A DNA stretch of 64,000 nucleotides from Stenotrophomonas sp. ZAC14D1_NAIMI4_1 (GTDB lineage Bacteria > Pseudomonadota > Gammaproteobacteria > Xanthomonadales > Xanthomonadaceae): assembly GCF_003086775.1 (NCBI RefSeq), contig NZ_CP026001.1, positions 1,638,407 to 1,702,406 on the forward strand, in the 5' to 3' direction. The position numbers and the translations under genes were made by a program. The notes below the pieces were generated by a model. That model saw nothing but the letters and a program-made list of their open reading frames with translations. It had not been told where the DNA came from and ran no database searches. Positions 55,062 through 64,000 of the stretch are shown here, piece after piece (the stretch's first letter is position 1; the number at the start of each line of letters is the position of its first letter).

Positions 55062-55349
55062 TCAGGCCGCGGCGTATACCTGGCGCAGGTTGCGCAGCGT
55101 CGACTGGCGATGGGCCGTGGCGCAGGGCTCGTCCATCTCCAGTTCCTGCAGCCGCAGGCCGACCAGGGTCATCGACAGCGCATAACCGCGGGCTGCGTCG
55201 GCCACGCGCGACAGGCCGAGGGCGTGGCGCACCAGTGCATCGATGTGCGCCTGGTCCGGCATCAGGCCGAGATAGGCGCGCTCGGCACTGTCCAGGTCAG
55301 GTGCCCGCAGGATCGCGTGCGCATCGGTGGGGAAGGAAACGGAGGCCAT
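55062..55349 (-). CDS. Small cytosolic protein of unknown function
   Basis: The 95-residue product is mostly helical in appearance (TDAHAILRAPDLDSAERAYLGLMPDQAHIDALVRHALGLSRVADAARGYALSMTLVGLRLQELEMDEP) with no signal peptide. I recognise no named family. The ATG at 55349 has AAGGA at normal spacing; the longer frame to 55499 overlaps the MipA-like gene. It lies 32 bases after that gene on the same strand, so the two may form an operon. Confidence 0.6.
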   Translation of the reverse strand: MASVSFPTDAHAILRAPDLDSAERAYLGLMPDQAHIDALVRHALGLSRVADAARGYALSMTLVGLRLQELEMDEPCATAHRQSTLRNLRQVYAAA

Positions 55350-55381
55350 GGGGGTGTCCTTGTCCGTTGCAGCGCGCTCGA

Positions 55382-56149
55382 TCAGAACGAGCGCATCAGG
55401 GAGATGAAAGCGGAGTTCTGCGCGCCGCGGCGGGCCATCGGGCTGTCCTTGACCGCATCGCCGAACCACTGGCTGGCGACCACGCCGGTGGCGCGCCATT
55501 TCGTGCCCAGCGGTGTGCTCACCGCGATCTGCAGGCCTGGCGACGTGGCGCTGCCTGGCGCATAGGCGGCCAGGCCCGACCGCAGCGCTTCCTCGTCGCT
55601 GATGCCGTAGTAGTAGTCGAGCAGGCGCGCACTGCTGTGCACCACGCCCACGCGCGGCACCCAGGTGAAGCGGCCGGCCTGGATGGGATAGCTGTAGTAC
55701 AGGCTCGATTCCAGGCCGCCACCGTGGCCGCTGACCTCGCGCTTGACGCTGGCCGACAGTGCGCCCCAGCCGGCGCTGTACTCGGCGCTGACGCCGGCCA
55801 TCGCCGACATCTGCCGGCTGTGCAGGCGGCGCAGCTGCGCATCGTTCACGTCATCGGTCTTGAAGCGCAGCGTGTACGGCGTGACCACCGCCGATACGCG
55901 CAGGCCCTCGTCCTTGTACAGGTACATGCCCAGCGAACCGGGGCTGGCATAGAAGCGCTTGCCCTGCCATGCCAGTGCCGGCACCACCAGCGGCTTGTCA
56001 TCGTAGTGCGCATAGGCACCGGTGGTCGCGCCGAAGGTGATGCCGGCCTGCACGCCCGGTGCCTGTTCCTGGGCCTTGGCCAGCAGCGGCGTGGAGAGAA
56101 CGACGGTGCACAGCAGGGGGCGCAGCAGGGTACGGGACATCGGGAGCAT
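55382..56149 (-). CDS. MipA/OmpV-family outer-membrane protein
   Basis: The ~255-residue protein has a signal peptide (TLLRPLLCTVVLSTPLLAKA) and a beta-strand-rich body ending in a C-terminal Phe (FISLMRSF), typical of outer-membrane barrels. Family features include PALAWQGKRFYASPGSLGMYLY, DDVNDAQLRRLHSRQMSAMAGV and YYYGISDEEALRSG. MipA/OmpV proteins have been linked to murein-enzyme scaffolding and to drug or stress responses. The start could also be the ATG at 56140. It is divergent from a two-component system, which is the most likely regulator. Confidence 0.82.
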   Translation of the reverse strand: MLPMSRTLLRPLLCTVVLSTPLLAKAQEQAPGVQAGITFGATTGAYAHYDDKPLVVPALAWQGKRFYASPGSLGMYLYKDEGLRVSAVVTPYTLRFKTDDVNDAQLRRLHSRQMSAMAGVSAEYSAGWGALSASVKREVSGHGGGLESSLYYSYPIQAGRFTWVPRVGVVHSSARLLDYYYGISDEEALRSGLAAYAPGSATSPGLQIAVSTPLGTKWRATGVVASQWFGDAVKDSPMARRGAQNSAFISLMRSF

Positions 56150-56292
56150 CGAGGGGCACTTTGCAGGGAACCGCGTTGCATCCTGACGGCACAACATTGT
56201 CGGAACATTGCGCCCCGGCAATGTCCGCGCAAAGGCCTCCGAGGTGCCCGCAGGCACTATCATCGGCAGCGTTTCCGGTAGCCGAGCCAACG

Positions 56293-56964
56293 ATGCGCAT
56301 CCTCCTGGTGGAAGACGATCCCGACCTCTCCCGTGCCCTGCAGTCCGGGCTGGAGCGCCAGGGCGTGGTCGCCGATGTGGTCGGCAGCCTGGCCGAAGCG
56401 GCGCTGGCCCTGCGCGAACCGGTGCACCAGCTGCTGCTGCTCGACCGCCAGCTGCCTGACGGCGATGGCGCCGGTTTCGTCGCCACCGCGCGTGCGCTGC
56501 GGCCGAACCTGGCGGTGATCATGCTGACCGCCAAGGGCACGCTGTCGGACAAGGTCGAAGGACTCGATGTCGGCGCCGACGACTACCTGGTCAAGCCGGT
56601 GGCGATCGAGGAACTGATGGCGCGGATCCGCGCGGTGTCGCGACGGCCGTCGGCGATGGTGACCCCGAGCCTGCGCCTGGGAAACTTCGAGTTCGATTTC
56701 GAATCGCTGCAGGCGCAGGTGGACGGCCAGCTGCTGGCCCTGCCGAGGCGGCAGGTGCTGGTGCTGCAGGCGCTGGCGATGCGGCAGGGGCGAACGGTCA
56801 CCCGCAGCGCGCTGGAGGCGGCGGTGTACGGCTTCGATGATGAGATCCAGTCCAACGCACTGGATGCGCATATCTCCAAGCTGCGCAAGGCGCTGCAGCA
56901 GGCGGGTGCGGGCGTGGAGATCCACGTCATCCGTGGCGTCGGCTACCTGCTGGCGGAGACCTGA
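56293..56964 (+). CDS. OmpR/PhoB-family response regulator
   Basis: The 223-residue protein has a receiver domain (acidic pair in LLVEDDPD, phospho-acceptor Asp51 in LLLDRQLPD, Lys101 in DDYLVKPV) and a C-terminal winged-helix DNA-binding domain (LPRRQVLVLQALAMRQGRTVTRSALEAAVYG, SNALDAHISKLRKAL, GVGYLL). It pairs with the histidine kinase that starts 1 base after its stop. The divergent MipA-like gene is a plausible target. Confidence 0.92.
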   Translation: MRILLVEDDPDLSRALQSGLERQGVVADVVGSLAEAALALREPVHQLLLLDRQLPDGDGAGFVATARALRPNLAVIMLTAKGTLSDKVEGLDVGADDYLVKPVAIEELMARIRAVSRRPSAMVTPSLRLGNFEFDFESLQAQVDGQLLALPRRQVLVLQALAMRQGRTVTRSALEAAVYGFDDEIQSNALDAHISKLRKALQQAGAGVEIHVIRGVGYLLAET

Positions 56965-56965
56965 G

Positions 56966-58309
56966 ATGGCCAGGCAGATCCGTTCGATCACCCTTGGCCT
57001 GGCGTGGCGCCTGTTCCTGGCCCAGGCATTCACCGTGTTGTTCGCCGTGGTGGCGCTGATCCTCACCTGGGGTGACAAGGAATCCTGGGGCATGGACATG
57101 TTCACCGCCGAGGACGTGGCCAAGGCGGTGCACAGCCAGGGCGCGCACCTGGTGCTGGACGAGCCGCGCTGGCAGGCGTTGAACGAGCGCGCCGGTGGCA
57201 ACCTGTGGTTCGTGGCCGTCGATGACCGCGGCCTCTGGCTGGAGCGTGGCAAGGTGCCTGCGCTGCACGCGCCGCTGCTGGCGCGACTGCCGGCACTGGG
57301 TGCCACTGAAGTCGGATCGCTGGTGCCGCCCTATCTGGATGTCGCGCGGGTGATGGTGCGCAACGAGGACGGCCGCCGCATCACCGTGATGGCCGGTGGC
57401 GCACCCAAGGGCGGGCTGGTGGATGGCGCACTGATGGTGCTGCGGCTGATCGGCTTCTGGTTCTTCCTGCCACTGATCGTGGTCACCCTGCTGGTGATGC
57501 CGACGGTCATCCATCGTGCAATGCGTGGTGTGCGCAGGCTGGCGCAGCAGGCCAAAGAGCTGGACATCGGCCAGCCCGGCGCGCGCCTCGACGAACAACT
57601 GGTGTCCACCGAGGTCGCGCCGCTGGTGGGGGCCTTCAACGATGCCATCGACAAGGTGCAGCAGGGTTACGCTGCACGCGACAAGTTCCTCGCCGATGCC
57701 GCGCATGAACTGCGCGTGCCGATCGCGGTGGTGCAGGCACGGCTGTCGCAGCTGCCGCAGGGCGAACTGAAATCGCAGCTGCTGACCGACGTCGCGCGGC
57801 TGGGCAACGTTGCCGAGCATCTGCTCGACCTGCAGCGCCTGGACCGCAACGTCAGCGCGCTGCAGCGGGTGGACCTGGCCCACGTGGTGCGCGAATCGGC
57901 GGCCGAGCTGGCGCCGCTGGTGGTCGGCGCGGGGTACGGCTTCGAAGTGGATGCGCCGGACGAACCGGTGTGGATCCAGGGGGATGGCCTGGCACTGGGC
58001 CGGGTGATGGCCAACCTCGTGCACAACGCCATCGTCCACGGTGGCGGCCGCGGCATCATCTGCGTGCGCCTGGACGCGCAGGGCCTGCTGGAGATCAGTG
58101 ACCAGGGCGCGGGCGTGCCGGTGGGTGACCGCGAGGCGATCTTCGAACCTTTCCACCGCCTGCGCGCTGCCGGCAGTGGCAGTGGCCTGGGCCTGCACCT
58201 GGTCAAGGAAATCGTGCAGCACCACGGGGGCACTGTCAGCGTGGCCGAAGCGGTGGGCGGCGGCGCCAGCTTCCGGGTCAACTTCCACCGCGCCACCGTG
58301 CGCCGCTGA
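56966..58309 (+). CDS. Sensor histidine kinase
   Basis: The 447-residue inner-membrane kinase has two membrane segments (about 10-36 and 156-182) flanking a periplasmic sensor of about 115 residues, a HAMP-like linker (RGVRRLAQQAKELD), the dimerisation/phospho-acceptor site His247 (LADAAHELRVPIAVVQARL) and the HATPase domain (MANLVHNAIVHG, ISDQGAGVP, GSGSGLGLHLVKEIVQHHGG). The stimulus is unknown. It is encoded with its response regulator. Confidence 0.92.
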   Translation: MARQIRSITLGLAWRLFLAQAFTVLFAVVALILTWGDKESWGMDMFTAEDVAKAVHSQGAHLVLDEPRWQALNERAGGNLWFVAVDDRGLWLERGKVPALHAPLLARLPALGATEVGSLVPPYLDVARVMVRNEDGRRITVMAGGAPKGGLVDGALMVLRLIGFWFFLPLIVVTLLVMPTVIHRAMRGVRRLAQQAKELDIGQPGARLDEQLVSTEVAPLVGAFNDAIDKVQQGYAARDKFLADAAHELRVPIAVVQARLSQLPQGELKSQLLTDVARLGNVAEHLLDLQRLDRNVSALQRVDLAHVVRESAAELAPLVVGAGYGFEVDAPDEPVWIQGDGLALGRVMANLVHNAIVHGGGRGIICVRLDAQGLLEISDQGAGVPVGDREAIFEPFHRLRAAGSGSGLGLHLVKEIVQHHGGTVSVAEAVGGGASFRVNFHRATVRR

Positions 58310-58377
58310 GGTCGCCCACAGCAATGCGCGGGCTTGCCTGATAGGCAGGCCTGGCACCGCACGGCGACGCTGCGCCG

Positions 58378-60765
58378 ATGCGTACTGTTGCCGTGGTTGC
58401 ACCCCTGCTGGGCCCCGCCTGCGCCGCCGCCCTGGTGCTGGGGGCGCTGGTATGCGTGCTGCTGCCGGCGCTGCCGCCGCGCTGGCTGTGCATCAGCCTG
58501 GTGCTGCTGGCCCTGCCGGGCTGGGCATGGCCATGGCGCGGACGGGCGCTGGCCGCGGCCGTATTCGGCCTGGCCTGGGCCTGCTGCCATGGGCACGCGG
58601 CCCTGCAGCAGCAGGTGCCTGCCGTGGCGACGGCGCAGGATGTCCTGGTGCGTGGCCGTATCGTCGAGTTGCCGCAGGTGCGCAGCGACCACAGTCGTTT
58701 CCTGTTCGATGTGGCCGAGGCCGAAGGGGCGCCTGCGCTGCAGGGGCGGCGCCTGCAGGTCAGCTGGCATGATCCGCGCCGTGCGGGGACCGTCGATCCG
58801 CTGCGCCGCACGCTGCGTGCCGGCGCGCATTGGGAGTTGCCGCTGCGCGTGCGGCCGCCGCGCTCGCGGATCAATCCCGGCGGCTTCGATGGCGAGCGCC
58901 ACGCGCTGCTGCAGGGCCTGGCCGGCAGCGCCAGCGTGCGTGCGCCTGGACGCGCGCGCCAGCTGCGTGCCGCGCACGGCCTGGCCGCATGGCGCGAGCG
59001 CTGCAGCGCCGCCATCGCCGTGCAGGTGGGCAGTCCCTCGGCGCGATTCGTGCAGGCCCTGGCGCTGGGCGATACCCGTGGCCTGACCGATACCGACTGG
59101 GAGCAGCTGCGCGCGCTGGGCCTGACCCATCTGATCGCGATCTCCGGCTTCCATGTCGGTCTGGTTGCTGGTTTTGCCGCCCTGTTGTGCGCGGGCCTGT
59201 GGTGGCTGTGCCCGGCACTGGCACGTGCCTGGCCGCGCCCACAGGCCGCCGCCTGCGCCGCTGCATTGGCCGCTGCGGGCTATACGCTGCTGGCGGGCAG
59301 CGAGCTGCCCACCGTGCGTACCGCGCTGATGATCGCTGCCGTGGCGCTGGCGCGCGCCAGCCGGCGGCCACTGGGCACGGCGCCGGCGCTGTCGTTGGCG
59401 GCGGCGGTGATGCTGCTGCCGGCACCGCTGGCGGTGCTTTCGGCAGGGTTCTGGCTGAGTTTCGGCGGTGTGCTGTGGTTGCTGTGGTGCCTGCCGCAGC
59501 GCCCGCCGGCTGGCATCGGCGGCATGCTGCGCGCGGCGCTGGCCGGGCAGGGCGTGGCCAGCGTGGCGTTGCTGCCCCTGGCGGTGGTGCTGTTCGGCGG
59601 CACGTCGTGGCTGGGGCCACTGCTGAACCTGCCGGTCATTCCCTGGTGGAGCCTGCTGGTGGTGCCGCTGGCCCTGCTCGGCACCGGCCTGCAGGCGCTG
59701 CATGAGGGGGCGGGCGCGTGGCCATGGCGCGCGGCGGCGTGGTTGTTCGATCTCAGTTGGGGGCTGCTGCAGCCCGTGGCGCAGCACCCGAAGGCGATGT
59801 GGTGGCTGCCGCAGGCGCCCGGCTGGGCGCTGCCGGCGGCCCTGGCGGGGGTGTTCTGGTGGCTGCTGCCGCGTGGCGCCGGAGGGGGCCTGGCGGGCGC
59901 GCTGCTGTGCCTGCCCCTGTTGTGGCCGGCCGTGCCCGGGCCGCGGCACGGCGAACTGGAGCTGCTGGTGCACGACGTGGGGCAGGGCGCGGCGGTCCTG
60001 CTGCGCACGGCCACCCATGCGCTCTGGTACGACGCCGGGCCACCCGCCGGCGAGGGCCAGGAGCGCGTCCTGCTGCCGGCCGTGCGCGCACTGGGGCAGG
60101 CGCCGCCGGTGCAGCTGCTGCTCAGCCACGATCATCTCGACCACGCCGGCGCTCTTCCGGCCCTGCGCGGCGCACTACCGGGCCTGCAGGTGCTGGCCCC
60201 GCCGGGCAGCCCGGTCGAGGGCGCCCGGCCCTGTGCCCAGGGCCTGCGCTGGCAGTGGGATGGGGTGGACTTCCAGGTGCTGCACCCGCCGCCCGATGGC
60301 AGCGAGCATGACAACGAGGCCAGCTGCGTGCTGCGGGTGGCCAGTGCGCACGGGGTGGTCCTGCTGCCCGGTGATATCGGCCGCCGGGCCGAACAGCAGC
60401 TGCTGCAGGCCGGACCTGCGGCACTGCGCGCCGATGTGGTGCTGGTGCCGCACCATGGCAGTGGCGGCAGCTCGACGGCGGCCTGGGTGGCGGCGGTGAA
60501 GCCCCGGCTGGCGGTGGTTTCGGCCGGCCACCAGAACCGCTTCGGCCACCCGAAACGTGACGTAGTGCTGCGCTGGCAGGCGGTGGGGGCGGAGGTGCTG
60601 AACACGGCCGAGTCCGGCGCCATCCGCGCATGGCTTGGCGCACAAGGGCTGCAGGTGCGTGAACAGCGTATCCACGCGGCCCGGTGGTGGGATGCCGCTG
60701 GGCGGGCGCGGTCGGCTGCTATCCTATCGCCGATCGAACAAGCGGCCGTTGGGCCGGAGGGTTGA
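58378..60765 (+). CDS. comEC: DNA uptake channel ComEC/Rec2
   Basis: ComEC moves single-stranded DNA across the inner membrane in natural transformation. The 795-residue protein has N-terminal membrane helices with a DUF4131 segment, the Competence domain (GDTRGLTDTDWEQLRALGLTHLIAISGFHVGL, then several helices) and a C-terminal metallo-beta-lactamase-like domain (HDVGQGAAVLLRT, LLSHDHLDHAGALPAL, LLPGDIGRRAEQ, VPHHGSGGSST). The ATG at 58378 starts directly in the first helix. ExbB follows after 3 bases. Confidence 0.94.
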   Translation: MRTVAVVAPLLGPACAAALVLGALVCVLLPALPPRWLCISLVLLALPGWAWPWRGRALAAAVFGLAWACCHGHAALQQQVPAVATAQDVLVRGRIVELPQVRSDHSRFLFDVAEAEGAPALQGRRLQVSWHDPRRAGTVDPLRRTLRAGAHWELPLRVRPPRSRINPGGFDGERHALLQGLAGSASVRAPGRARQLRAAHGLAAWRERCSAAIAVQVGSPSARFVQALALGDTRGLTDTDWEQLRALGLTHLIAISGFHVGLVAGFAALLCAGLWWLCPALARAWPRPQAAACAAALAAAGYTLLAGSELPTVRTALMIAAVALARASRRPLGTAPALSLAAAVMLLPAPLAVLSAGFWLSFGGVLWLLWCLPQRPPAGIGGMLRAALAGQGVASVALLPLAVVLFGGTSWLGPLLNLPVIPWWSLLVVPLALLGTGLQALHEGAGAWPWRAAAWLFDLSWGLLQPVAQHPKAMWWLPQAPGWALPAALAGVFWWLLPRGAGGGLAGALLCLPLLWPAVPGPRHGELELLVHDVGQGAAVLLRTATHALWYDAGPPAGEGQERVLLPAVRALGQAPPVQLLLSHDHLDHAGALPALRGALPGLQVLAPPGSPVEGARPCAQGLRWQWDGVDFQVLHPPPDGSEHDNEASCVLRVASAHGVVLLPGDIGRRAEQQLLQAGPAALRADVVLVPHHGSGGSSTAAWVAAVKPRLAVVSAGHQNRFGHPKRDVVLRWQAVGAEVLNTAESGAIRAWLGAQGLQVREQRIHAARWWDAAGRARSAAILSPIEQAAVGPEG

Positions 60766-60768
60766 AAC

Positions 60769-61431
<663 letters not shown>

Positions 61432-61434
61432 TCG

Positions 61435-61857
61435 ATGCGCATCGGCAACGACCGATCCCAGGATGAGCCGCATATCGATCTGGTTCCGCTGATCGACGTC
61501 ATCCTGGTGCTGATCATCTTCTTCGTGGTCACAACCACATTCGACGCGCGCTCGACGCTGCAGGTGCAGCTGCCGACCGCCAGCGACCAGCAGACCAACG
61601 AAGCGCCGCGTTCGCTCAGCGTGCTGATCAACGCCGATGGCCGCTACTTCGTCAACGACCAGGAAGTGCTGCGCACCGACGTGGAGTCGGTCAAGCAGAC
61701 CATCGCGTCGGTGGCCGGCAGCGACCGCCAGCAGACCGTGCTGCTGCGCGCCGACGCGCGCACTCCCTACCAGGCCGTGGTCACCGCGCAGGATGCGCTG
61801 GGCCAGCTCGGCTTCCGCCGTATCGCAATCGCAACAGCGCCAGAGGTGCGTCCATGA
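61435..61857 (+). CDS. exbD: ExbD/TolR-family protein
   Basis: The 140-residue protein has one membrane helix containing the proton-carrying Asp (HIDLVPLIDVILVLIIFFVVTTTF) and a periplasmic domain (SLSVLINADGRYFVNDQEV, VLLRADARTPYQAVVTAQDALGQLGF). It is the partner of the upstream ExbB. It overlaps msbA by 4 bases. Confidence 0.93.
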   Translation: MRIGNDRSQDEPHIDLVPLIDVILVLIIFFVVTTTFDARSTLQVQLPTASDQQTNEAPRSLSVLINADGRYFVNDQEVLRTDVESVKQTIASVAGSDRQQTVLLRADARTPYQAVVTAQDALGQLGFRRIAIATAPEVRP

Positions 61858-63602
61858 GTTCCAATCACGCGCCGGTGTGGCCGATCTACAAACGCCTGCT
61901 CGGCTACACCCGGGCCTACTGGGTGTTCATGGTGGCCGCCGTCATCGCGATGGTGGTCGAGGCCCTGGCCGGCTACCACTTCACCAAGCTGATGGAGCCG
62001 CTGGTCAACGACGGCTTCGTCGACCCGCAGCCGCGCGCCGCCGTGGTGCTGCCGCTGACCATCCTCGGCCTGTTCCTGATGCGCAGCCTGGCCACCTGGG
62101 TCAGCGACTACACGCTGGCCAAGACCGGCCGCAGCGTGGTGCGTGACCTGCGCGAGCAGGTCCTGGACAAGTACCTGCACCTGCCGTCCTCGCACTTCGA
62201 TACCGAAGCGACGCCGGTGATGGTCAGCCGCCTGAACTTCGATACCGAGCAGGTCACCCAGGCCAGTGCGGATGCACTGAAGACCATGGTGGCCGACACC
62301 CTGACCATCATCGCCATGCTGGTGGTGATGCTGCAGATGAGCGTCAAGGTGACCCTGGCCATGCTGCTGGTGGTGCCGCTGATCGGCGCCATCGTGTCCT
62401 ATGTGGGCAAGCGCTACCGGCGCATCAGCCGCGGCATCCAGGATGGCATGGGCACCATGGCGCAGACCGCCGAGCAGTCGCTGGCCGCGCAGCAGGAAGT
62501 GAAGGTGCACGGCACCCAGCAGCACGAGATCAGTCGCTATTCGCGCCTGGCCAACCGCATGCTGGCGCTGAACATGAAGGTCGAAGTGACGCGCGCGGCC
62601 GCCTCCAGCGTGGTCCAGTTCCTCGCTGCGCTGGCGCTGGCGGTCATCGTCTGGGTGTCCACCCGCGAAGCGCTGGCCGGCAAGCTCAACGCTGGCCAGT
62701 TCATGGGCCTGATGACCTCGATGATGGCCATCATTCCGTCGCTGCGCCGCCTGACCAGCGTGCAGACCTCGATCTCGCGTGGCGTGGCCGCCGCCGAGCG
62801 CCTGTTCGGCATCATCGACATGCCGGTCGAGCGCGACGCCGGCCGCACGCCGCTGCAGCGCGCCCGCGGTGAGCTGGCCTTCGAGCACGTCATGCTGCGC
62901 TACCGCGCCGACAGTGGCATCGCCCTGGATGACATCAGCTTCGTCGCGAAACCCGGTACGGTCACCGCCATCGTCGGTCGTTCCGGCAGCGGCAAGACCA
63001 GCCTGATCCGCCTGGTGCCGCGCTTCTACGAGCCCAGCGGCGGCCTCATCACCCTGGATGGCGTGGCCCTGGACGACTACGCACTGGCTGACCTGCGCCG
63101 CCAGGTGGCCATGGTCGGGCAGAAGGTCATGCTGTTCGACGACACCATCGCCGCCAACATCGCCTATGGCATGGAAGCGACCGAGGAGCAGATCCGTGCG
63201 GCGGCCGAGGCGGCCAATGCCTGGGAGTTCATCGCACGCATGCCGCAGCAGCTGCAGACCCCGGTGGGCGAGAACGGTGCGCTGCTGTCCGGTGGCCAGC
63301 GCCAGCGCCTGGCGATCGCCCGCGCGATCCTGCGCGATGCGCCGATCCTGATCCTGGATGAGGCCACCGCGGCGCTGGACAACGAATCCGAACGCCTGGT
63401 GCAGGACGCCCTGCAGCGCCTGATGCCCGAGCGCACTACGCTGGTGATCGCGCACCGCCTGTCCACCATCGAACACGCCGACCAGGTGCTGGTGATGGAC
63501 CACGGCCGCATCGTCGAGCGTGGCACCCACAAGGAACTGCTGGAGATGGGTGGCCTGTACCAGCACCTGCACAGCATGCAGTTCCGCGAAAGGCAGGACT
63601 GA
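61854..63602 (+). CDS. msbA: Lipid A export ATP-binding/permease protein MsbA
   Basis: This ABC half-transporter flips lipid A-core across the inner membrane. The 582-residue protein has an N-terminal six-helix domain and a nucleotide-binding domain with Walker [11 protein letters not shown], the signature [15 protein letters not shown], Walker [13 protein letters not shown] and the H-loop VIAHRLST. Its start overlaps exbD (ATGA) and its stop overlaps lpxK by one base, so lipid A export and 4'-phosphorylation are co-expressed. Confidence 0.96.
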   Translation: MSSNHAPVWPIYKRLLGYTRAYWVFMVAAVIAMVVEALAGYHFTKLMEPLVNDGFVDPQPRAAVVLPLTILGLFLMRSLATWVSDYTLAKTGRSVVRDLREQVLDKYLHLPSSHFDTEATPVMVSRLNFDTEQVTQASADALKTMVADTLTIIAMLVVMLQMSVKVTLAMLLVVPLIGAIVSYVGKRYRRISRGIQDGMGTMAQTAEQSLAAQQEVKVHGTQQHEISRYSRLANRMLALNMKVEVTRAAASSVVQFLAALALAVIVWVSTREALAGKLNAGQFMGLMTSMMAIIPSLRRLTSVQTSISRGVAAAERLFGIIDMPVERDAGRTPLQRARGELAFEHVMLRYRADSGIALDDISFVAKPGTVTAIVGRSGSGKTSLIRLVPRFYEPSGGLITLDGVALDDYALADLRRQVAMVGQKVMLFDDTIAANIAYGMEATEEQIRAAAEAANAWEFIARMPQQLQTPVGENGALLSGGQRQRLAIARAILRDAPILILDEATAALDNESERLVQDALQRLMPERTTLVIAHRLSTIEHADQVLVMDHGRIVERGTHKELLEMGGLYQHLHSMQFRERQD

Positions 63603-64000
63603 TGGCAGGCAAGGGTACCCAGACCCCGCCGTACTGGTACGACGGCAGCCCGGTTCCATTGCCGATGCGGCTGCTGGCACCGGTCTACGCCGGCGTGGCC
63701 GCCCTGCGCCGGCGCCTGTACCGCAGGGGCTGGTTCAAGCGCCATGCGCTGCCGGTGCCGGTCATCGTGGTCGGCAACATCACCGCCGGTGGCACCGGCA
63801 AGACGCCGCTGACCATCGCCCTGGTCGAGCGCCTGCGCGCGGCCGGCTGGAAGCCGGGCGTGGCCAGCCGCGGCTACGGCCGTGAAGAGGCGGACAAGGC
63901 GCGCTGGGTCGAGGCCGATACGCCGACCGCGCTGGGCGGTGACGAGCCGGTGCTGATCGCGTGGAAGACCGGCGTGCCGGTGCGCGTGGACAGCGACCGC
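63602..64000 (+). CDS. lpxK: Tetraacyldisaccharide 4'-kinase, N-terminal part
   Basis: LpxK phosphorylates the 4' position of lipid A. The visible 133 residues include the N-terminal membrane-associated helix ([22 protein letters not shown]), the P-loop [13 protein letters not shown], and SRGYGRE and GDEP motifs of the family. The gene runs past the end of the window. Confidence 0.95.
   Translation, partial: MAGKGTQTPPYWYDGSPVPLPMRLLAPVYAGVAALRRRLYRRGWFKRHALPVPVIVVGNITAGGTGKTPLTIALVERLRAAGWKPGVASRGYGREEADKARWVEADTPTALGGDEPVLIAWKTGVPVRVDSDR

Noticed and set aside
55382..56290. Longer MipA-like protein starting at 56290
   Set aside because: The extra N-terminal residues overlap the divergent promoter region and the response-regulator start and would bury the signal peptide.

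Overview
The window is a high-GC chromosomal segment of a Xanthomonadaceae bacterium, most likely Stenotrophomonas (S. maltophilia complex). The case rests on protein resemblance, on gene orders (petABC-sspA-sspB; comEC-exbB-exbD-msbA-lpxK; fimU-pilVWX-pilY1-pilE) and on scattered GTAG-type inverted repeats like the SMAG elements of S. maltophilia. No database search was possible, so the genus is an inference.

Layout. 1-1.75 kb: the end of a putrescine-type ABC permease gene, then a succinate-semialdehyde dehydrogenase. 1.8-8.0 kb, minus strand: corA, a DUF4105/Lnb-like membrane protein, corC, a secreted unknown, a membrane unknown, ybeY and phoH (ybeZ). This is the miaB-ybeZ-ybeY-corC operon, but miaB itself lies 15.7 kb away at 23.7-25.1 kb.

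The gap between phoH and miaB (8.1-23.6 kb) holds a type VI secretion island: a vgrG, a phospholipase-D (Tle5-like) effector, and an array of cassettes. Each cassette joins a fragment of the effector core to a diverged effector C-terminal tail and a secreted putative immunity gene. There are one full effector, two truncated orphan effector modules and four immunity genes. The immunity genes are variable over their first two thirds and nearly identical over the last ~155 codons. A G9 tract puts the effector tail out of frame. Imperfect 97-bp direct repeats flank the island. This array is the most interesting part of the window.

25-38 kb is housekeeping: a glutathione S-transferase with a divergent WYL regulator, a lytic transglycosylase, the cytochrome bc1 operon petABC, sspAB, nadC with a Trm112-like gene, purEK, an Fe/Mn superoxide dismutase, a CGFS glutaredoxin, and a YciK-like SDR that lacks its catalytic residues. 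38.5-43.4 kb: a large Oar-like TonB-dependent receptor and the nucleosidase ppnN.

43.5-50.6 kb is the minor-pilin/pilY1 operon of the type IV pilus. It is followed by tRNA-Asn, a separate FimT-type pseudopilin carrying a GRxR motif, uvrB, two identical tRNA-Val genes and a lipoprotein gene broken by a 127-bp tandem duplication. 54.6-58.3 kb: small secreted or cytosolic unknowns, a MipA/OmpV outer-membrane protein and a divergent two-component system. 58.4-64 kb: comEC, exbB, exbD, msbA and the start of lpxK, packed as one operon. The pilus genes, FimT and ComEC together point to natural transformation.
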